Source: Phanerodontia chrysosporium
Lineage: Eukaryota > Basidiomycota > Agaricomycetes > Polyporales > Phanerochaetaceae
Direction: 5' to 3'
DNA length: 64,000 bases
NCBI GenBank assembly: GCA_001910725.1
Contig: MJGA01000012.1
Location: forward strand, 124,001 to 188,000
The notes beneath the pieces were generated by a model. It saw nothing but the letters and a program-made list of their open reading frames with translations. It was not told where the DNA came from and ran no database searches. The translations under genes were made by a program, and so were the position numbers. Positions 11,618-22,385 of this stretch are shown here, piece by piece. The stretch's first letter is position 1. Each line of letters begins with the position of its first letter.

Positions 11618-14021
11618 ATGCAGGAGAAGGCAGCATCAGAGTATGTCGAGGCGCACAGCGGCAGAGTGACACCCCGCGTGAAGGGCTCGGGGCGCGTAAT
11701 GCCACTCTTGGTGACAAGCTTGGTTGTTGGGCTGCTCTTACGCTTCCATAGCGCGAGGGAAATTGGGCTTCCGGGCTCGTTCAAGAGCAGTCCAGCACGA
11801 CAGCTGACCCAGAAAGTGTATGGAATGTGGTGCGTGACAGATGTACTAGTGCTACGAGTGCCACTGTTCAACTAGCTTGTCGCTAGATTCCAGGCAGCAC
11901 TGCGGACTCCTTGCTGTGGATGACATGCTATCTTGGAGCCCAATGTGCCCGCATGATGGTAAGGGATATCTGCACGAATGTTCACTAAGTCTCAAATGTC
12001 ACCAGGTCCCACTTGACTATTCCAACCCGGATGGAGCGCAAGCGGGAGTTGCAATCGTCAAGGTGCCTTCCAGGTTCGCGCCTAACGAAGAGGGTTATAG
12101 GGGCCCTATTCTCTTCAATCCAGGTATTGTGTTTGCAGCTTCTACTATGTACATAATGGACCTCATGCGTTCATCTCAGGTGGGCCTGGGGGGTCGGGGG
12201 TTGATATGATTAGGAGCATCGGACAAAGCTTACAGAAGTTGATCGGCGACGAGTACGATATTGTAGGATTCGACCCCAGGTAACGCTACTGCTAGGTCTC
12301 GATGCTTCGTTCTGACCACCGGGCACTCAGAGGTGTCGCACGGACAACGCCCCAAGTGATCATATTCCCAGACGAAGCTGAAGATGCCGCATGGCGTCTC
12401 AAATACCTCGAAGATCCTGCGCCGAACTCGACCGTAGACGCCATTGCACGAATATACAGCAAGGCCCATGTTTACGGTGCTGTTGCCAACGTGACAGCAA
12501 AGCACTCGGCGCCCTACGTCAGCACAGCGATTGTGGCGAGAGACATGCTCAACATTGCCCGCGCTCACGGTCGGGATATGCTTCAATACTGGGGGTTCTC
12601 GTGAGTTCAACGGAATGTGAGCAATTGTTTACACCACTCATCGGAGCATAGGTATGGGACAATCTTGGGCTCCACGTGAGTGCCTGCGCTACTGGGTCCG
12701 AATGTTACAAGCTCAAACCGCGCATGCCTCCAGATTTGCCGCCATGTTCCCGGTTGGTGACTGTATTATTGAATATCATCTTATCCGTTCCTGACTTTCG
12801 TCTTATAGGACCGTGTAGAGAGGATGGTCATCGATGGTTGGTCCTCTTTATTTCGACCGGTCACCAGCTTATTTCCGTTCCAGGAGTCGCTGATGTGGAG
12901 AATTTCTTCACCGGCACCTGGACTGGAGCCTTGCACGACACGGACAAAACCCTCCGTATAGTCCTGGAGGCATGTGTCGCAGCCGGTCCCGAGCTTTGCG
13001 CTCTGTACGAGAAGACTGCAGACGACGTGCATGCGCGGCTGACCTCCATTTACGATGGCCTGAAACGCAGACCACTACCGTTTTATGATAGCACGGGCGA
13101 GAACTACGGCATCCTTAGCTACAAGGCCGCTCGCAATTCGTTGTTCAAGTTGCTCTACGCGCCATATGGAAAGAAAGAGAGGTATCCAAGCATGGAACTC
13201 CTCAATGCCCTCGCCGAAGTCCAGAAGGATAACGGCCTAGCCCTCGCACGCATCGCTGGACTCGCCCCATCACGAAGTCCATTTAAGTGCGCATGTCCGC
13301 GCAAGCCCCGTAGACCAGTGTCGAACCGGTTGGACACGCAATCTGCGATTGCTTGTGCCGACGCCGGCCCGAGGTCAGACACCTTAGACGACATGGAACA
13401 CGAGTTTTTGCGGATGTCAGAGCTGTCAGAGTTCGCAGATATGTGGTCAATTAGCGGGCAGTGCTCGTAAGCCATCTTCATCTCTATCATGTGACGCCTG
13501 ACTCAGACGTCGACCAGTGGTTGGCAGTTACGCGCGGCAGAACGCTTCACTGGGCCTTTCGTAGGAGACACGGCGTACCCATCCTTCTCATCGGAAATAC
13601 TGCCGACCCCGTCACACCTATCTTGCAGTATGTCCTACATGCTTCAATCGTGTATGCATGACTTATGAGTTGTTGTGCAGTGCTCGAAGAATCTCGACAG
13701 GCTTCAACAACTCTATCGTGCTTCAGCAAGACTCCGGAGGGGTACGTACTCTTTTCGCGCACCTCTGCTCCAATGCTCAGCATGCCTCAGCATTGCTCCA
13801 TCGCCGCTACTTCGTTTTGCACCGCGAAAGCGATCCGCGATTATTTCCGCGACGGGACACTACCCAAGAACGGCACAGTCTGTGGAATAAGTAACGGTAT
13901 CTTTCCCCGGGCTCCAGCCGACATGGTTATTCCTCTCTCTGCTGAAGACCAGGTTGTGATGCATGCGTGGGCAGATATTCGGGACTCGTTTGATGTTCCT
14001 CTGCTCAGCGTTGGTCTATAG
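11618..14021 (+). CDS. S33 / TAP-like alpha-beta hydrolase peptidase, array copy 3
   Basis: Starts MQEKAASEYVEAHSGR with an anchor segment VMPLLVTSLVVGLLLRF. Landmarks are LLWMTCYLGAQCARMM, VPLDYSNPDGAQAG, GPGGSGVDMI, FDPR/GVARTTPQ, YWGFS/YGTILGST, NTADPVTPILQ and GHCSIAATSFC. Two missing bases are inferred: one in the GGG at 11773-11775 (restoring EQSSTTADPESVWNV) and one in the CCC at 13578-13580 (restoring GDTAYPILLIGNTADPVTP). The second falls directly before the catalytic Asp, so if it were real the enzyme would be dead. Introns keep the same positions as in the other copies. The promoter carries the everted CGG element instead of an obvious TATA box. Copies 3 and 4 share IPGS...DSLLW and VADxENF, marking them as sisters. 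Confidence 0.82.
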
Positions 14022-14322
14022 TAGCCGATCATCATGCTGTTCACGTCCAAGAGTTGGTCGTTGAGCTAGAGACCGCCACTCGGGGACTCTCGGCGCTCGC
14101 CCATCATTGTGCTGACTTGGAACGATATTCGCTTCATCACAACGTTCACGAGCTGTTCGATAGGATCAATCAGTTAGGATCAACCATGAAAAGCTACATG
14201 TGCGACTCTTGACTCGGACTGCGGACCGCCCGAACTGGCGGTCGAGTCTCACGCTGGATCGAGTTAAAGACTCCAATGACGACAACCTTCAAAGTCTACT
14301 GACTGCCCTGTAGCTTACTGAC
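14022..14322. other. Intergenic spacer between peptidase copies 3 and 4
   Basis: About 300 bases without coding signal. It contains the second everted CGG element (14226-14241). Confidence 0.45.
14226..14241 (+). promoter_or_regulatory. Everted CCG...CGG element upstream of peptidase copy 4
   Basis: CCGCC, six bases (CGAACT), GGCGG, then TCGAGTCTCAC. It matches the element before copy 3 in arm sequence, spacing, downstream flank and distance to the ATG, although the spacer bases have diverged. Confidence 0.5.
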
Positions 14323-16736
14323 ATGCAGGAGATGAACACGGCAGAGTATCTCGATGCGTACAACGCAAGGACCACGACACACAGGAAGTCTGTATGGCGC
14401 GCGACATTCCTCCTCGTGACCAGCCTGGCCGCTGGGCTGGTGTTGCGCCTCCAAGACGCGGGAGACGGCAGTCCATTCGAGACTTCTCTAGAGCGTTCGA
14501 CAACCATTGCTGACCCAGAACTGATCTGGGACGCGGTACGTCACACATTCAACGCCAGCGGATTTTCAGACCTAATAGACAGGAACCGGTGATAGATTCC
14601 TGGCAGCTCTGTAGATTCGCTGCTGTGGCGGCCATGCTATCTTGGAGCACAGTGTGCCCGGATGATGGTGAGTAATTATACTGACAAAAATGGTAGCCGT
14701 GTCTCTAACGCTATTAGTAGGTACCGCTCGACTATTCTGAACCCGATGGAGCGCAAGCGGGAATCGCGATAATCAAGGTGCCTTCCAGGTTTGCACCAAC
14801 CGAGGAGGGATATAGAGGCCCATCCTCTTCAATCCAGGTAGTCTCTTCCGGATATTCGTCTATCCTTCGGGCCTTATATACATGTTCCAGGGGCCCAGGG
14901 GTATCGGGAGTTGACATGATCAGAAACACTGGTAAAAGCCTGCAGAAGTTGATCGGCGACGAGTATGATATTGTTGGTTTTGATCCTAGGTACTTGCACG
15001 GATTGATTCTTAGCCTTGCGCTGACGGTAAAGCTTGCAGAGGAATCGCGCGGACGACACCGCAAGTTATCGTATTCCCTGACCAAGTCGAGGAAGCTACG
15101 TGGCGCCTGAGGTCGCTCGAGGACCCGGCGCTGAACTCGACTGCCGATTCCATCGCACGGATATACAGCAAAGCTCATGTGTACGGTGCCATCGCCAATG
15201 TGACTGCAAAGCTCTCGGCGCCGTATGTCAGCACGGCAACCGTGGCCAGAGACATGCTCAATATCGCGCACGCTCACGGTCGGGATAGAGTACAATATTG
15301 GGGCTTTTCGTGAGTCCTGGAACAAAAAGGAATTGCCTTGTCGCTCACTTGATACACAGGTACGGGTCGATATTGGGCTCCACGTAAGTGCCTAGAGGTA
15401 TTCGTTGCGAGTATGCTGAGCAAGCTTTGCATGTCTCCTAGATTCGCAGCCATGTTCCCGGTCAGTGAATGAGCTATTAGGTGTCGTCTGATCACTCGTT
15501 CTAATTGTCCCCATGAAGAATAATATCGAAAGAATGGTTATTGATGGTAAGTCCTGTACTGATATATCCAGGATGCTAATACCGTTGTAGGGGTTGCTGA
15601 TGCAGAGAATTTCTTGGCCCCGGGAACCTGGTCCGGAGGCTTGCATGACACGGACAAGGCTCTCAGCGTCGTTCTAGAGGCGTGTGTAATGGCTGGACCC
15701 GAAATCTTGCGCTCTGTACGAGAGCACTACGCACGACGTGCATGCACAGTTAACAACCATCTACAATAATCTCAAGCGCGGCCCGCTACCATTTCATGAC
15801 AGCACGGGAGAGAGCTACGGGGTTCTCAACTACAAAGCTGCGCGCAGTGCCCTGCTGGGGTTACTCTATTCGCCCTACGAGAGGCGCGGGGAATATCCTA
15901 GCATGAAATTCCTCAATGCGCTCGCAGAAGTTCAGAAGGGCAATGGCCTCGACCTTGCGCGCGTCACCGGGCTCGCTCCGACTCGGAGCCCCTTTACGCG
16001 CACATGTCCAGATCAGGCCCTCCCAGCCTGTTTAACGGGCTGGACGCACAGGTCGCCATCACCTGCGGCGACGCAGGTCCGCGATTCGACACCGTAGAAG
16101 ACATGGAGCTGGAGTTTGCGCGGATGTCAGAGATTTCTGAGTTCGCGGATGTGTGGGCGATAAGCGGGCAGTGCTCGTAAGTTTGGTCATTCTTATACAC
16201 TTGGGGCTTACGCGAATTGTGAGAAGTGGCTGGAAGATACGCACATCGGAGCGCTTCACTGGCCCATTGGTAGGAGACACAGCATACCCTATTCTATTCA
16301 TCGGAAATACTGCAGACCCAGTTACACCAATCATGCAGTATGTCCCTCGCGCTGTAATTCTTCCTGTGCATCTTTTTCATCTTCTTCCAGTGCCAGAAGG
16401 ATCTCTCAGGGCTTCAACAATTCTGTTGTACTCCAGCAAGACTCTGGCGGGGTACGTGAGAGGTTCTGTACTCTTCATTTTTCAACTCATACTCAGGGTG
16501 GTTAGCACTGCTCCATTGCTGCTACTTCATTGTGCACTGCAAGATCGATCCGAAGTTATTTCCGTAACGGAACACTGCCGAAGAATGGTACAGTCTGTGG
16601 GATCAGCAGCAGCATCTTTCCTAGCTTGTCCACAGATGCGGTGCACTCTATCTCTGCTGAGGATCAGTTTGTGATAGATGCCTGGGCAGAAATTAGAGAG
16701 TCAGTTCAAGTTCCGCACCTCGAACTTACTCTATAA
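14323..16736 (+). CDS. S33 / TAP-like alpha-beta hydrolase peptidase, array copy 4 (frame broken at four sites)
   Basis: Starts MQEMNTAEYLDAYNAR with anchor WRATFLLVTSLAAGLVLRL. Recognisable pieces in order: IADPELIWDA, LLWRPCYLGAQCARMM, VPLDYSEPDGAQAG, GVDMIRNTGKSLQKLIGDEY, RGIARTTPQVIVF, YWGFS/YGSILGST, FIGNTADPVTPIMQ, GHCSIAATSLC. Four single-base breaks interrupt the frame: a C missing at 14819-14821, a G missing after the acceptor at 14890-14893, an extra A at 15702-15704, and a C missing at 16022-16024. Splice sites and the catalytic Ser, Asp and His are intact. It is either a decaying pseudogene or an active copy hit by sequencing errors. The same error type in unrelated essential genes favours the second reading. 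Confidence 0.75.
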
Positions 16737-17079
16737 GGCGCCCTTGCTGTCATGGAGGTGACTTAGCTGAGGGGCAGCTTGTACTCTGGTCCTAGTGACG
16801 ACCAGGATTATTACTTGGAGCTCAAAATACACAGCTTGTTCCTCGAGACGCAAAACTGCCTCTCGACGCTCTGAACATCGGGAACTGTGCTAGCACGATG
16901 TTTCGACATACGAAGTAGGAGAGTTACCAAGAACGGATCACCGGGTACCGACCTCGATCGGGGATCAAAGACTAGACGCCTTCAGCGGCGCTCCGGTAAT
17001 AGAGTGCCGCTCGTCGGGCTGGATGGACGCGAACGCCCCGCATTCGTCTCTCTCTCTTTGACCACCATCATATCCCACC
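16737..17079. other. Intergenic region upstream of the AVT transporter
   Basis: No coding or repeat signal stands out. A CT-rich stretch (TCTCTCTCTTTG near 17050) lies just before the start codon, as is common in basidiomycete promoters. Confidence 0.4.
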
Positions 17080-19868
17080 ATGTCCTCACCGTCGTCCAAC
17101 AAACCCACACCGTCCAGACCGCTGGACATCAGGAACAACAGTCCAAGGCCTCATGACAACGACTTCACTAGCGGTACTCCAAGCATATCTGGCTCTCCAA
17201 CGCCGCGCATGCTTCGAGCGCAATACACCGGAACTCCTCCTCCTCCCAACATTCCCGCGCGCTCTACACCGTTTGGTACTCCTCGAGGGCTAGGTCTCGC
17301 GGGTTCGTTTCCTCAGGCGAAGGGTCGTCACGGAGGACTTCTATGGCCGTGCCTACTTCGTCTGCTCGCAGACCCAGTACCCCAGCTAGCGGAGATCTGA
17401 ACCTCTTGGACGACCTCACTGACGAGGAGAAGGCTAGGATCCTCCGAAAGCATCTTATTGCTCGTGAAGACCGCACGCAGGATGTTCCGCGAGGCTCAGT
17501 CAGCGCTGGTTCGGACAGCGGCCAGCTCTCGAAACAACCTTCGTCGTCGCAGCTCCGTCCACAACGTGAAGACACAGAGCCGTTTCCTGTACCATATCAT
17601 GCTCCAGGCGCAGACGTAACGTGAGTTGTCTTTGACTAATGTTTCTCATGGTTCGGGAGTAGACGCACGTGTATCCCACCGGATGTCCTTAGATCCGCAG
17701 GTTACAACCTCATGGTCTTGCAAGAGTCATGCTGATAACCGCGCTTTCACAGTCATAGCATATACAAGTGGCATGCAGACAAACGTCGGCAAATGGCGCG
17801 TCCGCGTGCAGCGTCGTACGCTGGTTCTACGACGTCCGCACCACATCCAACATTCGAGCATATACACGAGCCTGGCGGGTTTAGGCGGAATTACGTTGCG
17901 CTGCAGGCTCAGCAGCGAGGTGTGCAGGAACCGCACATGCTGCGGAACTTTATCGAGTTCTTGTACATTTTCGGGCATTTCGTAAGTATCATCGTGAACG
18001 AGGCTCCTCAGTTGGCTTACTTATCTCTTGCAGGCTGGAGAAGACCTCGAAGAAGTCGACGAAGAAGACTATACGCCAGACTACACAGGCACGCCTGCAC
18101 CAGGCCAGACGCCTTATGGAGCTACCTCTTCCCTTCCTAGCGTAGAGGACGGCCTCCCATCGTCGTCGGAAGCGCCTGATGAGGACGGATCGAAACCTAC
18201 TGAACAGTCCCCACTTCTGCGAAGAGCTACGTCCCACAGGCGCAGGCATAGCGTAGGCCCACACGGTGATGCTACCGTCACACAAGCTGTGCTTATGGTA
18301 AGCGCGAAGGATGGTTGTATGTCGCTTACTGAGGCTGACACTCTTCCATAGCTTCTCAAGTCATTTGTTGGAACTGGTGTGTTATTTCTCGGCAAGGCGT
18401 GAGTCTCCTTCATTTCATTCACGCTGGCCTCCCTGACGGTATGACTAGATTCTTCAACGGCGGCATCTTATTTTCCGCGGGGGTCCTCACATTCATCGCT
18501 CTCATCTCCTTGTACTCCTTTCTCCTTCTCGTCAAGGCAAAGTTCGTCGTCTCTGGCAGCTTCGGTGACATCGGCGGCGCGCTCTACGGTCCTTGGATGC
18601 GTTTCGCTATCTTGTTCTCGATCACCATCTCGCAGATCGGTTTCGTCAGCGCATACATCATCTTCGTATCTGAGAATCTGCAAGCATTCGTTTTGGCCAT
18701 CACCAACTGTGCTAAGCTGCTCGGCATCCAATACTTCATTCTCCTGCAGATGATCATATTTCTGCCTCTGGCTCTCATCAGGAATCTTGCGAAACTCAGC
18801 ACCACCGCCCTCATCGCTGATGCGTTCATCCTGGCTGGTTTAATCTACATCTTCGGAAGCGAGGCCGCTATCATGGCTGAGCGCGGACCCGCGAAGGTTG
18901 AGCTCTTCAACGCGAAGGACTGGCCATTGCTGATCGGGTAGGCCCGCTACTTTTGGGTTGTATCAGGGGCGCAGCTAACCTCGATATCTAGCACCGCCGT
19001 CTTTTCCTTTGAGGGCATTGGTCTGGTAAGCCTAACAGCGTGAGAAATTTTCACTGTATTCCTGACATGAATTGTAGGTCATCCCTATTACGGACGCCAT
19101 GAAAGAGCCTCGCAAGTTCCCAGCAGTACTATCGGGAGTGATGATCACACTCATGGGTAAGTTTGGAGTACGATGTGATACCGCCGAAAATAGCTGACGT
19201 TGTCATGCAGTCCTATTCTGCGGCGCGGGTGTGATGTCTTACCTGACATTCGGCGCGGACGTACAGACCGTTGTCATCGTCAACCTCGACACGACCAGCA
19301 AGCTGACGCAGGCAGTGCAATTCCTGTACTCGCTCGCGATCTTGCTTTCGGTGCCGCTGCAGCTGTTCCCTGCGGTTCGTATCATGGAGAACGGCCTCTT
19401 CAAGCGCAGCGGCAAGAGCGACCCTCGTGTCAAATGGCAAAAGAACATCTTCCGGTTCGTGACAGTGATGTTCTGTGCTGTGCTCAGTTACGTTGGTGCC
19501 GCCGACCTCGACAAGTTTGTGTCATTCGTTGGAAGCTTCGCTTGGTAGGTCAAGATCCTGTTTCTTGTTTTCGTACGCAACTAATGTCCTACATAGCGTA
19601 CCGTTGTGCTACGTCTACCCTGCCATGCTCCACTACAAGGCGTGCGCTCGGACGCGCAAGCAGAAGCTGGCTGACATTGCTCTCATGGTCTTTGGCTGCA
19701 TTGCTGCAGCCTACACAACTATCCAGACGGTCCGCGTACGTGTTGCATCTTTATCTGAATGTTGTCGTCAGCCTAACTAGTCTGTTGCAGCTCATGATGG
19801 CCCCTCAGCCCGCAGGCCCTCCGTCTTTGGGTCAATGCGACAAGGTCCCGGCCGGAGGTCTGCTCTGA
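17080..19868 (+). CDS. Vacuolar amino-acid transporter, AVT3 / AAAP family
   Basis: Starts MSSPSSNKPTPSRPLDIR. A long Ser/Pro-rich cytosolic N-terminus includes EEKARILRKHLIAREDR and ends near RRRHSVGPHGDATVTQAV. Then come about ten to eleven membrane segments beginning LLKSFVGTGVLFLGKAFFNGG, the AAAP signature helix, and continuing through YIIFVSENLQAFV, FSFEGIGLVIPITDAM and QFLYSLAILLSVPLQLFPA. The family exports neutral amino acids from the vacuole with proton coupling. Intron 1 is unusually long (about 17622-17751) and joins PGADVT to HSIYKWHADKRR. One G seems missing in GGG (17322-17324): QAKG is followed out of frame by SSRRTSMAVPTSSARRPS. The core transporter is unbroken to the stop at 19868. 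The exact AVT subtype is not certain. Confidence 0.87.
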
Positions 19869-20411
19869 TCAACATTTCTCTTACTCTGGGTAACATCTTC
19901 ATACAATCTCTATCATCGTGGACGCAAGCATCTATACATTCAACATCTCACGTATTCATACAAGTACAGGTTGCCAGTTATCGTGTTGCATCGAGTATAT
20001 TAGGTCGTCTGTGACGTTGTACTGTTGTTACTTTCTACACGACGTCGTGCGACGATTTTGAACGCGGCGGTGTTGTAGGACCGTGCCTTCTGGCCGACTC
20101 TGGCCGACACAGCCTTGGTTGCGCTGCGGCTGTGGTCTAATATCAGCGGGTGAGAAGCAGTGCCTCGGATGGGGAATTATTTTCTCCGTAACTCCATTTA
20201 CGGTAGTTTCGCGCCGGGTAACAAGGCTAACCGAGCTAAAATAAATAAATCGCATCTTTCGTCCGCATCCATCTCACTTGTGTGTCGTCGACAAGCTGGT
20301 TTCCATCGACCACCACGACCACCACCGACGACGCAGAGCACGACGACCTAGAGACTCGACAGCCGTGGCGCTTTACAACACTCACTTTTAATTCCGTTCT
20401 CTCCCAGCTCG
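19869..20411. other. Intergenic region between AVT transporter and Ser-rich membrane protein
   Basis: No gene is supported. The AT-rich stretch AAAATAAATAAATC (near 20240) lies about 170 bases before the next start codon. Short frames on both strands show no family features. Confidence 0.4.
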
Positions 20412-22078
20412 ATGCTTAGGCCCTTTACCCCAACGCGATGCCTTGTCTTCCTCGCATGTGTATCATGTCTCCTCATATTCACACTCGTCCCCCGCTATGA
20501 TCTTCTCAGTGCTTCGGAGAGCCATCAGATAGCACCGCGGGATCTGATACTTGGACCAGGGCCAGGTGGAAACGACGGCGGCGGAGGTGGGAACGGCAGT
20601 AGCGGAGGTAGCGGACAGAGTTCAGCGAGTTCAGCGGGGCAGAGCTCTACGAGTTCAGCACAGCAGACAACAAGTTCCGGTGGCAGCTCTAGCACTTCGG
20701 CCGCCTCTCCCGCGCAATCACCCTCCCAGAACCAGCCCTCTTCGACCTCGTCCACAGGCAACGCCTCTCAGACGAGTGCAAGCACAACGTCTAATGGACC
20801 CCCGTCTGGACCTTCAAATACAGGCAACTCGAATACTCCTGCACCTACACCAACTTCTGCCTCATCGGTTGTCGTCTCGAGTCTGTCCACGAACGATGAG
20901 GGCGAGGTGGAAACGGTGGTCATCACAGTACCTGCGTCTGCCGTGAGCTCTTCGTCGTCGTCATCGGCCTCCGCCGGTGCCGACCAAAGTGACGACAACA
21001 GCAGCAAGGGAGTCAGCACTTCTACTATCATCGGTCTCTCGGTCGCTGGCGGTATAGCCTTCATTGGAATAGCTGCCTTCGTTGTCTGGAAATTCACCAG
21101 GAAGCGGTTCACAGACGACTTTGACGATGGTACGTGTCCGCATCCCTACGAATGTCTTTGACGCGTTGACGAGCGTCCGCAGGTGAAGCAATCAAGTGGC
21201 CGGAATTGAACGCCCATGGGGAGAACCCACACGCTCTGCCGACCCAGCGCGCGGACAACGCAGGCTTCGAAACCAACTCTCAGGTCAACCTGACGCGTCC
21301 TGACAGTCGCGCAGGTAGCTATGCTCCTTCTGCCGCGGCTTCAGCTGTTGACCTCTACGCACCCAATGCCGCCCAAGATCCATACGCCGTGCCACCTCTG
21401 CCACATCTGAACCCCAACCAACCATACCGTGACGATCCCTCGGGCGGGTTCTATGATCCGTATAGCGGGCCTGTACCCCAGGCCTTCTCCGACGGGGACA
21501 ATGTCTCGATCGCTGGGGGCGAGGCGATACCCATGACACAAATCAACCGCTCGCGAAGCCCAGCACCACCGATGGGGTACGACGCCGGCCGGAGGTCCCC
21601 AGGACCTCAAATGGCCTATGACGCTGGCCGGCGGTCACCTGGACCTCAAGCCGCGTACCTCACCGACCAGACGGGACGAAGCAGCCCGTCACCACGCGCC
21701 ATGAGTCCAGGGCCTGCTATGGCCCTCTCGGGCAGGGCGTCACCCGGCCCACAGGCTGCGTACGGATACGGCGGGGAGCACCACCGGGGCTACACCCAGG
21801 GTATTAAGGGGAAAGCGTGTGAGGAGAGAAGCGGGAAAGGCTGGCTGGACCATCCACACCAGGATACTGTGTCTATTCGGGCTCGAGCGTCGTTTGGTTG
21901 TTCTACTAGACAGATCGGATTCATGGACAGATACCCCTCTGCAAGCACCTCATCCAATCTGCATTCATCGGTCCGCGCTCTGTTGTTATTCGTCTCGTCA
22001 ATGCATCCTTCTCACTCACCGCCCGACTTTCTTCCCAGGCCCCAGACGCTATCCTACCGTATACAAGTCGTCGTATAA
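20412..22078 (+). CDS. Ser/Thr-rich single-pass membrane protein (Mid2/SKG6-like)
   Basis: Starts MLRPFTPTRCLVFLACVSC, a signal peptide or signal anchor. It is followed by a Gly run (NDGGGGGNGSS) and about 150 residues of Ser, Thr, Asn and Gln, a likely O-glycosylated stalk. The transmembrane segment STIIGLSVAGGIAFIGIAAF is followed by VVWKFTRKRFTDDFDDG. One intron (about 21130-21181) joins DG to EAIKWPELNAHG. The cytosolic tail has two direct peptide repeats of the form YDAGRRSPGPQ plus a related SPGPQAAYGY. The layout fits fungal wall-stress or surface sensors; no ligand domain is seen. The uninterrupted frame stops at 22078, but the last 90 residues look like translated 3' UTR. One added G at 21799-21801 would end the protein with TQGY and a TAA at 21805-21807, which I think is the true end. 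Confidence 0.7.
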
Positions 22079-22385
22079 TGCCTGCTGTCCCTGAAGTCGT
22101 CGGTCGTCCGGTGGTAGAATCTGAAGTGTTTTCGGCTGCCTTCCTCAACCTGTCCACTCGTTTCGCTCTTCTAATATCCTTCCATGCGCTCGCTATTCGT
22201 CTGGGAAGGACCTGCACATAGACATTCACTATTACTGTGATTATACGTCCGTCTGTTGGCTCCGAGATCGTGTATGCTCAGCTTCTAGGTGCTTGTCCGA
22301 ACTTCTCACAGGACGTGCCAAAAGGTAGGATACATTACAACCTATTACAATATGCTGGGGTATACACAAGCGTAGGATCCTATAA

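Noticed and set aside
14323..16736. Calling peptidase copy 4 a pseudogene
   Set aside because: All four breaks are single bases in short runs, splice sites and catalytic residues are intact, and the same kind of break hits unrelated genes.
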